DNA of 64,000 nt from Hippophae tibetana. Its lineage: Eukaryota > Streptophyta > Magnoliopsida > Rosales > Elaeagnaceae. Both the position numbers and the translations under genes were made by a program. Below the pieces are notes generated by a model. The model made no database searches. It was not told the origin of the DNA and was given only the letters and a program-made list of their open reading frames with translations. The stretch lies in the NCBI GenBank assembly GCA_037013495.1, contig CM072810.1, positions 52,686,843-52,750,842 on the forward strand, written 5' to 3'. Every line of letters begins with the position of its first letter. The first letter of the stretch is position 1. Below are positions 53,651-64,000 of the stretch, piece after piece.

Positions 53651-56600
53651 ACTTGTGCTTTTATGGGATACAAATTCGGAGATCATGTTTTGATAACAAA
53701 TATAGGAAAAATAGCTAATCCTTCCTTCCTAAAGCTTAAGCTTCCCATACGGTACGCTTGAACTGTCACCCTTAATCCTCGTTCAAAGATCACAACAAGT
53801 CACGAGGTTGTTACCCCCCGTGCACGACACAAGTCATTCTAAATGACACTTGGAAACAACATAGAAAGGTTACCCACAACAACAAACCCAGGGATGGTAC
53901 TTACCTCGGTTGCATCATTCCGTCTCTTGTAAGCGAACTTCACCTCTAACTTGTGCTTTTATGGGATACAAATCGGAGATCATGTTTTGATACGAAACAT
54001 TGGAAAATAGCTAATCCTTCCTTCCTAAAGCTTAAGCTTTCAATACGGGACGCTTGAACTGTCACCCTTAATCCTCGTTCAAAGCTCACAACAAGTCACG
54101 AGGATGTTACCCCCCCGTGCACGACACAAGTCATTCTAAATGACACTTGGAAACAACAAGGAAAAGTTACCCACAACAACGAACCCATGGATGGTACTTA
54201 CCTCGGTTGCATCATTCCGTCTCTTGTAAGCGAACTTCACCTCTAAGTTGTGCTTTTATGGGATACAAATCGGAGATCATGTTTTGATACCAAACATAGG
54301 AAAATAGCAAATCCTTCCTTCCTAAAGCTTAAGCTTTCAATACGGGACGCTTGAACTGTCACCCTTAATCCTCGTTCAAAGCTCACAACAAGTCACGAGG
54401 ATGTTACCCCCCGTGCACGACACAAGTCATTCTAAATGACACTTGGAAACAACATAGAAAGGTTACCCACAACAACAAACCCAGGGATGGATACTTACCT
54501 CGGTTGCATCATTCCGTCTCTTGTAAACGAACTTCACCTCGAACTTGTGCTTTTATGGGATACAAATTCGGAGATCATGTTTTGATAACAAATATAGGAA
54601 AAATAGCTAATCCTTCCTTCCTAAAGCTTAAGCTTCCCATACGGGACGCTTGAACTTTCACCATTAATCCTCGTTCAAAGATCAAAACAAGTCACGAGGT
54701 TGTTACCCCCCGTGCACGACACAAGTCATTCTAAATGACACTTGGAAACAACATAGAAAGGTTACCCACAACAACAAACCCAGGGATGGATACTTACCTC
54801 GGTTGAATCATTCCGTCTCTTGTAAACAAACTTCACCTCGAACTTGTGCTTTTATGGGATACAAATCGGACATTATATTTTGATACCAAACATAGGAAAA
54901 TAGTTAATCCTTCCTTCCTAAAGCTTAAGCTTTCCATGCGGGACGCTTGAACTGTCACCCTTAATCCTCGTTCAAAGATCACAACAAGTCACGAGGATGT
55001 TACCCCCCCGTGCACGACACAAGTCATTCTAAATGACACTTGGAAACAACATAGAAAGGTTACCCACAACAACAAACCCAGGGATGGATACTTACCTCGG
55101 TTGCATCATTCCGTCACTTGTAAACGAACTTCACCTCGAACTTGTGCTTTTATGGGATACAAATTCGGAGATCATGTTTTGATAACAAATATAGGAAAAA
55201 TAGCTAATCCTTCCTTCCTAAAGCTTAAGCTTCCCATACTGGACCCTTGAACTATCACCCTTAATCCTCGTTCAAAGATCACAACAAGTCACGAGGCTGT
55301 TACCCCCCGTGCACGACACAAGTCATTCTAAATGACACTTGGAAACAACATAGAAAGGTTACCCACAACAACAAACCCAGGGATGGTACTTATCTCGGTT
55401 GCATAATTCCGTCTCTTGTAAGCGAACTTCACCTCTAACTTGTGCTTTTATGGGATACAAATCGGAGATCATGTTTTGATACGAAACATTGGAAAATAGC
55501 TAATCCTTCCTTCCTAAAGCTTAAGCTTTCAATACGGGACGCTTGAACTGTCACCCTTAATCCTCGTTCAAAGATCACGACAAGTCACGAGGATGTTACC
55601 CCCCCGTGCACGACACAAGTCATTCTAAATGACACTTGGAATCAACATAGAAAGGTTACCCACAACAACAAACCCAGGGATGGATACTTACCTCGGTTGC
55701 ATCATTCCGTCACTTGTAAACGAACTTCACCTCGAACTTGTGCTTTTATGGGATACAAATTCGGAGATCATGTTTTGATAACAAATATAGGAAAAATAGC
55801 TAATCCTTCCTTCCTAAAGCTTAAGCTTCCCATACGGTACGCTTGAACTGTCACCCTTAATCCTCGTTCAAAGATCACAACAAGTCACGAGGTTGTTACC
55901 CCCCGTGCACGACACAAGTCATTCTAAATGACACTTGGAAACAACATAGAAAGGTTACCCACAACAACAAACCCAGGGATGGTACTTACCTCGGTTGCAT
56001 CATTCCGTCTCTTGTAAGCGAACTTCACCTCTAACTTGTGCTTTTATGGGATACAAATCGGAGATCATGTTTTGATACGAAACATTGGAAAATAGCTAAT
56101 CCTTCCTTCCTAAAGCTTAAGCTTTCAATACGGGACGCTTGAACTGTCACCCTTAATCCTCGTTCAAAGCTCACAACAAGTCACGAGGATGTTACCCCCC
56201 CGTGCACGACACAAGTCATTCTAAATGACACTTGGAAACAACAAGGAAAAGTTACCCACAACAACGAACCCATGGATGGTACTTACCTCGGTTGCATCAT
56301 TCCGTCTCTTGTAAGCGAACTTCACCTCTAAGTTGTGCTTTTATGGGATACAAATCGGAGATCATGTTTTGATACCAAACATAGGAAAATAGCAAATCCT
56401 TCCTTCCTAAAGCTTAAGCTTTCAATACGGGACGCTTGAACTGTCACCCTTAATCCTCGTTCAAAGCTCACAACAAGTCACGAGGATGTTACCCCCCGTG
56501 CACGACACAAGTCATTCTAAATGACACTTAGAAACAACATAGAAAGGTTACCCACAACAACAAACCCAGGGATGGATACTTACCTCGGTTGCATCATTCC

Positions 56601-59520
56601 GTCTCTTGTAAACGAACTTCACCTCGAACTTGTGCTTTTATGGGATACAAATTCGGAGATCATGTTTTGATAACAAATATAGGAAAAATAGCTAATCCTT
56701 CCTTCCTAAAGCTTAAGCTTCCCATACGGGACGCTTGAACTTTCACCATTAATCCTCGTTCAAAGATCAAAACAAGTCACGAGGTTGTTACCCCCCGTGC
56801 ACGACACAAGTCATTCTAAATGACACTTGGAAACAACATAGAAAGGTTACCCACAACAACAAACCCAGGGATGGATACTTACCTCGGTTGAATCATTCCG
56901 TCTCTTGTAAACAAACTTCACCTCGAACTTGTGCTTTTATGGGATACAAATCGGACATTATATTTTGATACCAAACATGGGAAAATAGTTAATCCTTCCT
57001 TCCTAAAGCTTAAGCTTTCCATGCGGGACGCTTGAACTGTCACCCTTAATCCTCGTTCAAAGATCACAACAAGTCACGAGGATGTTACCCCCCCGTGCAC
57101 GACACAAGTCATTCTAAATGACACTTGGAAACAACATAGAAAGGTTACCCACAACAACAAACCCAGGGATGGATACTTACCTCGGTTGCATCATTCCGTC
57201 ACTTGTAAACGAACTTCACCTCGAACTTGTGCTTTTATGGGATACAAATTCGGAGATCATGTTTTGATAACAAATATAGGAAAAATAGCTAATCCTTCCT
57301 TCCTAAAGCTTAAGCTTCCCATACTGGACCCTTGAACTATCACCCTTAATCCTCGTTCAAAGATCACAACAAGTCACGAGGCTGTTACCCCCCGTGCACG
57401 ACACAAGTCATTCTAAATGACACTTGGAAACAACATAGAAAGGTTACCCACAACAACAAACCCAGGGATGGTACTTATCTCGGTTGCATCATTCCGTCTC
57501 TTGTAAGCGAACTTCACCTCTAACTTGTGCTTTTATGGGATACAAATCGGAGATCATGTTTTGATACGAAACATTGGAAAATAGCTAATCCTTCCTTCCT
57601 AAAGCTTAAGCTTTCAATACGGGACGCTTGAACTGTCACCCTTAATCCTCGTTCAAAGATCACGACAAGTCACGAGGATGTTACCCCCCCGTGCACGACA
57701 CAAGTCATTCTAAATGACACTTGGAATCAACATAGAAAGGTTACCCACAACAACAAACCCAGGGATGGATACTTACCTCGGTTGCATCATTCCGTCACTT
57801 GTAAACGAACTTCACCTCGAACTTGTGCTTTTATGGGATACAAATTCGGAGATCATGTTTTGATAACAAATATAGGAAAAATAGCTAATCCTTCCTTCCT
57901 AAAGCTTAAGCTTCCCATACGGTACGCTTGAACTGTCACCCTTAATCCTCGTTCAAAGATCACAACAAGTCATGAGGTTGTTACCCCCCGTGCACGACAC
58001 AAGTCATTCTAAATGACACTTGGAAACAACATAGAAAGGTTACCCACAACAACAAATCCAGGGATGGTACTTACCTCGGTTGCATCATTCCGTCTCTTGT
58101 AAGCGAACTTCACCTCTAACTTGTGCTTTTATGGGATACAAATCGGAGATCATGTTTTGATACGAAACATTGGAAAATAGCTAATCCTTCCTTCCTAAAG
58201 CTTAAGCTTTCAATACGGGACGCTTGAACTGTCACCCTTAATCCTCGTTCAAAGCTCACAACAAGTCACGAGGATGTTACCCCCCCGTGCACGACACAAG
58301 TCATTCTAAATGACACTTGGAAACAACAAGGAAAAGTTACCCACAACAACGAACCCATGGATGGTACTTACCTCGGTTGCATCATTCCGTCTCTTGTAAG
58401 CGAACTTCACCTCTAAGTTGTGCTTTTATGGGATACAAATCGGAGATCATGTTTTGATACCAAACATAGGAAAATAGCAAATCCTTCCTTCCTAAAGCTT
58501 AAGCTTTCAATACGGGACGCTTGAACTGTCACCCTTAATCCTCGTTCAAAGCTCACAACAAGTCACGAGGATGTTACCCCCCGTGCACGACACAAGTCAT
58601 TCTAAATGACACTTGGAAACAACATAGAAAGGTTACCCACAACAACAAACCCAGGGATGGATACTTACCTCGGTTGCATCATTCCGTCTCTTGTAAACGA
58701 ACTTCACCTCGAACTTGTGCTTTTATGGGATACAAATTCGGAGATCATGTTTTGATAACAAATATAGGAAAAATAGCTAATCCTTCCTTCCTAAAGCTTA
58801 AGCTTCCCATACGGGACGCTTGAACTTTCACCATTAATCCTCGTTCAAAGATCAAAACAAGTCACGAGGTTGTTACCCCCCGTGCACGACACAAGTCATT
58901 CTAAATGACACTTGGAAACAACATAGAAAGGTTACCCACAACAACAAACCCAGGGATGGATACTTACCTCGGTTGAATCATTCCGTCTCTTGTAAACAAA
59001 CTTCACCTCGAACTTGTGCTTTTATGGGATACAAATCGGACATTATATTTTGATACCAAACATAGGAAAATAGTTAATCCTTCCTTCCTAAAGCTTAAGC
59101 TTTCCATGCGGGACGCTTGAACTGTCACCCTTAATCCTCGTTCAAAGATCACAACAAGTCACGAGGATGTTACCCCCCCGTGCACGACACAAGTCATTCT
59201 AAATGACACTTGGAAACAACATAGAAAGGTTACCCACAACAACAAACCCAGGGATGGATACTTACCTCGGTTGCATCATTCCGTCACTTGTAAACGAACT
59301 TCACCTCGAACTTGTGCTTTTATGGGATACAAATTCGGAGATCATGTTTTGATAACAAATATAGGAAAAATAGCTAATCCTTCCTTCCTAAAGCTTAAGC
59401 TTCCCATACTGGACCCTTGAACTATCACCCTTAATCCTCGTTCAAAGATCACAACAAGTCACGAGGCTGTTACCCCCCGTGCACGACACAAGTCATTTTA
59501 AATGACACTTGGAAACAACA
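53300..59520 (+). repeat. 7-mer HOR, 2085-bp period, three copies
   Basis: TTATCTCGG units (53301, 55386, 57471), TGGAATCAAC (53552, 55637, 57722), ACAAGGAAAAG (54156, 56241, 58326) and type D starts (54735, 56820, 58905) all step by 2085 bp. The type D unit here carries GGTTGAATCATT in all three copies, a change absent from upstream type D units, so it arose before this expansion. Private differences are rare, such as GCATAATTCC near 55404 and ACTTAGAAAC near 56527. Confidence 0.9.
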
Positions 59521-62500
59521 TAGAAAGGTTACCCACAACAACGAACCCATGGATGGTACTTACCTCGGTTGCATCATTCCGTCTCTTGTAAGCGAACTTC
59601 ACCTCTAACTTGTGCTTTTATGGGATACAAATCGGAGATCATGTTTTGATACGAAACATTGGAAAATAGCTAATCCTTCCTTCCTAAATCTTAAGCTTTC
59701 AATACGGGACGCTTGAACTGTCACCCTTAATCCTCGTTCAAAGCTCACAACAAGTCACGAGGATGTTACCCCCCCGTGCACGACACAAGTCATTCTAAAT
59801 GACACTTGGAAACAACAAGGAAAAGTTACCCACAACAACGAACCCATGGATGGTACTTACCTCGGTTGCATCATTCCGTCTCTTGTAAGCGAACTTCACC
59901 TCTAAGTTGTGCTTTTATGGGATACAAATCGGAGATAATGTTTTGATACCAAACATAGGAAAATATCAAATCCTTCCTTCCTAAAGCTTAAGCTTTCAAT
60001 ACGGGACGCTTGAACTGTCACCCTTAATCCTCGTTCAAAGCTCACAACAAGTCACGAGGATGTTACCCCCCGTGCACGACACAAGTCATTCTAAATGACA
60101 CTTGGAAACAACATAGAAAGGTTACCCACAACAACAAACCCAGGGATGGATACTTACCTCGGTTGCATCATTCCGTCTCTTGTAAACGAACTTCACCTCG
60201 AACTTGTGCTTTTATGGGATACAAATTCGGAGATCATGTTTTGATAAAAAATATAGGAAAAATAGCTAATCCTTCCTTCCTAAAGCTTAAGCTTCCCATA
60301 CGGGACGCTTGAACTTTCACCCTTAATCCTCGTTCAAAGATAAAAACAAGTCACGAGGTTGTTACCTCCCGTGCACGACACAAGTCATTCTAAATGACAC
60401 TTGGAAACAACATAGAAAGGTTACCCACAACAACGAACCCCGGGATGGTACTTACCTCGGTTGCATCATTCCGTCTCTTGTAAGCGAACTTCACCTCGAA
60501 CTTGTGCTTTTATGGGATACAAATCGGAGATCATATTTTGATACCAAACATAGGAAAATAGTTAATCCTTACTTCCTAAAGCTTAAGCTTTCCATGCGGG
60601 ACGCTTGAACTGTCACCCTTAATCCTCGTTCAAAGATCACAACAAGTCACGAGGATGTTACCCCCCCGTGCACGACACAAGTCATTCTAAATGACACTTG
60701 GAAACAACATAGAAAGGTTACCCACAACAACAAACCCAGGGATGGATACTTACCTCGGTTGCATCATTCCGTCACTTGTAAACGAACTTCACCTCGAACT
60801 TGTGCTTTTATGGGATACAAATTCGGAGATCATGTTTTGATAACAAATATAGGAAAAATAGCTAATCCTTCCTTCCTAAAGCTTAAGCTTCCCATACTGG
60901 ACCCTTGAACTATCACCCTTAATCCTCGTTCAAAGATCACAACAAGTCACGAGGCTGTTACCCCCCGTGCACGACACAAGTCATTTTAAATGACACTTGG
61001 AAACAACATAGAAAGGTTACCCACAACAACGAACCCATGGATGGTACTTACCTCGGTTGCATCATTCCGTCTCTTGTAAGCGAACTTCACCTCTAACTTG
61101 TGCTTTTATGGGATACAAATCGGAGATCATGTTTTGATACGAAACATTGGAAAATAGCTAATCCTTCCTTCCTAAAGCTTAAGCTTTCAATACGGGACGC
61201 TTGAACTGTCACCCTTAATCCTCGTTCAAAGCTCACAACAAGTCACGAGGATGTTACCCCCCCGTGCACGACACAAGTCATTCTAAATGACACTTGGAAA
61301 CAACAAGGAAAAGTTACCCACAACAACGAACCCATGGATGGTACTTACCTCGGTTGCATCATTCCGTCTCTTGTAAGCGAACTTCACCTCTAAGTTGTGC
61401 TTTTATGGGATACAAATCGGAGATAATGTTTTGATACCAAACATAGGAAAATATCAAATCCTTCCTTCCTAAAGCTTAAGCTTTCAATACGGGACGCTTG
61501 AACTGTCACCCTTAATCCTCGTTCAAAGCTCACAACAAGTCATGAGGATGTTACCCCCCGTGCACGACACAAGTCATTCTAAATGACACTTGGAAACAAC
61601 ATAGAAAGGTTACCCACAACAACAAACCCAGGGATGGATACTTACCTCGGTTGCATCATTCCGTCTCTTGTAAACGAACTTCACCTCGAACTTGTGCTTT
61701 TATGGGATACAAATTCGGAGATCATGTTTTGATAAAAAATATAGGAAAAATAGCTAATCCTTCCTTCCTAAAGCTTAAGCTTCCCATACGGGACGCTTGA
61801 ACTTTCACCCTTAATCCTCGTTCAAAGATCAAAACAAGTCACGAGGTTGTTACCTCCCGTGCACGACACAAGTCATTCTAAATGACACTTGGAAACAACA
61901 TAGAAAGGTTACCCACAACAACGAACCCCGGGATGGTACTTACCTCGGTTGCATCATTCCGTCTCTTGTAAGCGAACTTCACCTCGAACTTGTGCTTTTA
62001 TGGGATACAAATCGGAGATCATATTTTGATACCAAACATAGGAAAATAGTTAATCCTTCCTTCCTAAAGCTTAAGCTTTCCATGCGGGACGCTTGAACTG
62101 TCACCCTTAATCCTCATTCAAAGATCACAACAAGTCACGAGGATGTTACCCCCCCGTGCACGACACAAGTCATTCTAAATGACACTTGGAAACAACATAG
62201 AAAGGTTACCCACAACAACAAACCCAGGGATGGATACTTACCTCGGTTGCATCATTCCGTCACTTGTAAACGAACTTCACCTCGAACTTGTGCTTTTATG
62301 GGATACAAATTCGGAGATCATGTTTTGATAACAAATATAGGAAAAATAGCTAATCCTTCCTTCCTAAAGCTTAAGCTTCCCATACTGGACCCTTGAACTA
62401 TCACCCTTAATCCTCGTTCAAAGATCACAACAAGTCACGAGGCTGTTACCCCCCGTGCACGACACAAGTCATTTTAAATGACACTTGGAAACAACATAGA

Positions 62501-64000
62501 AAGGTTACCCACAACAACGAACCCATGGATGGTACTTACCTCGGTTGCATCATTCCGTCTCTTGTAAGCGAACTTCACCTCTAACTTGTGCTTTTATGGG
62601 ATACAAATCGGAGATCATGTTTTGATACGAAACATTGGAAAATAGCTAATCCTTCCTTCCTAAAGCTTAAGCTTTCAATACGGGACGCTTGAACTGTCAC
62701 CCTTAATCCTCGTTCAAAGCTCACAACAAGTCACGAGGATGTTACCCCCCCGTGCACGACACAAGTCATTCTAAATGACACTTGGAAACAACAAGGAAAA
62801 GTTACCCACAACAACGAACCCATGGATGGTACTTACCTCGGTTGCATCATTCCGTCTCTTGTAAGCGAACTTCACCTCTAAGTTGTGCTTTTATGGGATA
62901 CAAATCGGAGATCATGTTTTGATACCAAACATAGTAAAATAGCAAATCCTTCCTTCCTAAAGCTTAAGCTTTCAATACGGGACGCTTGAACTGTCACCCT
63001 TAATCCTCGTTCAAAGCTCACAACAAGTCACGAGGATGTTACCCCCCGTGCACGACACAAGTCATTCTAAATGACACTTGGAAACAACATAGAAAGGTTA
63101 CCCACAACAACAAACCCAGGGATGGATACTTACCTCGGTTGCATCATTCCGTCTCTTGTAAACGAACTTCACCTCGAACTTGTGCTTTTATGGGATACAA
63201 ATTCGGAGATCATGTTTTGATAAAAAATATAGGAAAAATAGCTAATCCTTCCTTCCTAAAGCTTAAGCTTCCCATACGGGACGCTTGAACTTTCACCCTT
63301 AATCCTCGTTCAAAGATCAAAACAAGTCACGAGGTTGTTACCCCCCGTGCACGACACAAGTCATTCTAAATGACACTTGGAAACAACATAGAAAGGTTAC
63401 CCACAACAACGAACCCCGGGATGGTACTTACCTCGGTTGCATCATTCCGTCTCTTGTAAGCGAACTTCACCTCGAACTTGTGCTTTTATGGGATACAAAT
63501 CGGAGATCATATTTTGATACCAAACATAGGAAAATAGTTAACCTTCCTTCCTAAAGCTTAAGCTTTCCATGCGGGACGCTTGAACTGTCACCCTTAATCC
63601 TCGTTCAAAGATCACAACAAGTCACGAGGATGTTACCCCCCCGTGCACGACACAAGTCATTCTAAATGACACTTGGAAACAACATAGAAAGGTTACCCAC
63701 AACAACAAACCCAGGGATGGATACTTACCTCGGTTGCATCATTCCGTCACTTGTAAACGAACTTCACCTCGAACTTGTGCTTTTATGGGATACAAATTCG
63801 GAGATCATGTTTTGATAACAAATATAGGAAAAATAGCTAATCCTTCCTTCCTAAAGCTTAAGCTTCCCATACTGGACCCTTGAACTATCACCCTTAATCC
63901 TCGTTCAAAGATCACAACAAGTCACGAGGCTGTTACCCCCCGTGCACGACACAAGTCATTTTAAATGACACTTGGAAACAACATAGAAAGGTTACCCACA
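59256..64000 (+). repeat. 5-mer HOR, 1488-bp period, three copies plus a partial copy at the edge
   Basis: GGATAC with CGTCACTTG starts at 59256, 60744, 62232 and 63719, and GAACCCCGGG is at 60435, 61923 and 63411. The last step is 1487 bp at one marker because of a one-base loss at about 63541 (AGTTAACCTTCC). GATAAAAAATATAGG marks the fifth unit in each copy. Its units resemble the 7-mer HOR, from which it may derive by loss of two units. The array continues past the window edge. Confidence 0.88.

Larger units (their letters stand above)
48700..53950 (+). repeat. Regular 596-bp A-B dimer array, about nine units
   Basis: GATCACGAC or GATCACGGC starts at 48720, 49316, 49912, 50508, 51104, 51700, 52296, 52892 and 53488, every step exactly 596 bp. 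The first units are a strict alternation of type A (299 bp) and type B (297 bp) with almost no differences. From 51512 some B units are replaced by type C. This is the most homogeneous stretch of the window and so probably a young expansion. Confidence 0.9.
1..64000 (+). repeat. Satellite DNA array, ~298-bp monomer, head-to-tail, ~215 units
   Basis: The same unit of about 298 bp recurs without interruption across the whole window, always in the same orientation. Fixed landmarks in every unit include TTTTATGGGATACAAA, CTTCCTAAAGCTTAAGCTT, CACCCTTAATCCTCGTTCA, GTCACGAGG, GTGCACGACACAAGTCATT and GGTTACCCACAACAAC. Neighbouring units differ by point changes at many diagnostic sites and by one-base indels (GGATAC or GGTAC, AAATTCGG or AAATCGG, AAAAATAG or AAAATAG) plus C-tract length. 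No inserted transposon, unique spacer or inversion was seen. I do not recognise the family. Centromeric, pericentromeric or subtelomeric heterochromatin is inferred from array size and homogeneity. Both window edges lie inside the array, so its true length is unknown. Confidence 0.98.

Noticed and set aside
1..64000. CRISPR array
   Set aside because: Repeats are about 298 bp with no short-repeat and unique-spacer pattern. Spacer-like regions are themselves repeated, and no cas genes are present.
1..64000. rDNA spacer or other gene-linked tandem repeat
   Set aside because: No rRNA, 5S, histone or tRNA-like sequence anywhere in 64 kb. Array size and HOR structure fit satellite DNA instead.
1..64000. 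Telomeric or interstitial telomere repeat (CCCTTAAT resembles CCCTAAA)
   Set aside because: CACCCTTAATCC occurs once per monomer, not in tandem, and differs from the plant and animal telomere units.
1..64000. CENP-B box
   Set aside because: I looked for TTCGNNNNANNCGGG and its complement around every TTCG and CCCG in the monomer types; none fits. A computed scan with mismatches could still find a degenerate site.
1..64000. Retrotransposon LTR array or embedded mobile element
   Set aside because: No inverted TG...CA ends with target duplications, no primer-binding site, no polypurine tract and no enzyme motif in any frame. Unit spacing is unbroken throughout.
1..64000. A hidden gene system (defence, toxin, regulatory) in the array
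   Set aside because: Both strands were read through the HOR blocks. All sequence is accounted for by satellite monomers, and there is no non-repeat stretch that could hold such a system.

Overview
The whole 64 kb window is one uninterrupted block of tandem satellite DNA. A unit of about 298 bp (variants of 296 to 299 bp) repeats head-to-tail on the same strand from the first base to the last, roughly 215 times. I found no protein-coding gene, RNA gene, transposon, rDNA or unique sequence. All open frames are short (under 95 codons), recur with the repeat, and are broken by one-base differences between neighbouring units. This points to a large eukaryotic chromosome, in centromeric, pericentromeric, knob or subtelomeric heterochromatin. 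A plant is my first guess and an invertebrate is possible. I do not recognise the monomer as a named satellite and cannot assign a species.

The monomer is about 42% GC. In one unit counted by hand (49425-49723): 96 A, 78 T, 76 C, 49 G and 11 CpG. Landmarks in order are a GG(A)TACTTACCTCGG segment, a CGAACTT pair 12 bp apart, a CTTCCTTCC stretch, a doubled HindIII palindrome (AAGCTTAAGCTT), a C-tract usually 6-7 long ending in the palindrome CGTGCACG, and a dyad GTCATT(n)AATGAC. At least four diagnostic monomer types exist (called A, B, C and D here). They differ by linked substitutions and by three one-base indels.

The types are arranged in layered higher-order repeats (HORs). From left to right: an irregular edge (1-1000); a 9-mer HOR of 2688 bp (1000-7090); mosaic sequence (7090-9045); a block with a 596-bp dimer repeated twice and an 893-bp trimer (9045-12500); a 9-mer HOR of 2679 bp, two copies (11911-17268); a mosaic stretch containing a second copy of the 9045-11890 block displaced by 9826 bp (18870-21716); a 14-mer tandem pair of about 4170 bp (20350-28690); an overlapping 18-mer tandem pair of 5357 bp (24100-34814); a mosaic with 2679-, 3573- and 4168-bp repeats (34815-48690); a very regular 596-bp A-B dimer array (48700-53950) with a nested 1192-bp tetramer; a 7-mer HOR of 2085 bp, three copies (53300-59520); and a 5-mer HOR of 1488 bp, just over three copies, running off the right edge (59256-64000).

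Nothing here works as a gene set. The biology is array evolution: successive segmental tandem duplications of 1 to 18 monomers plus conversion-like patchwork, with shorter and cleaner HORs towards the right end. A role in centromere or heterochromatin function is plausible but cannot be shown from sequence alone. HOR boundaries are read by eye from shared rare variants, so they are good to about one monomer.
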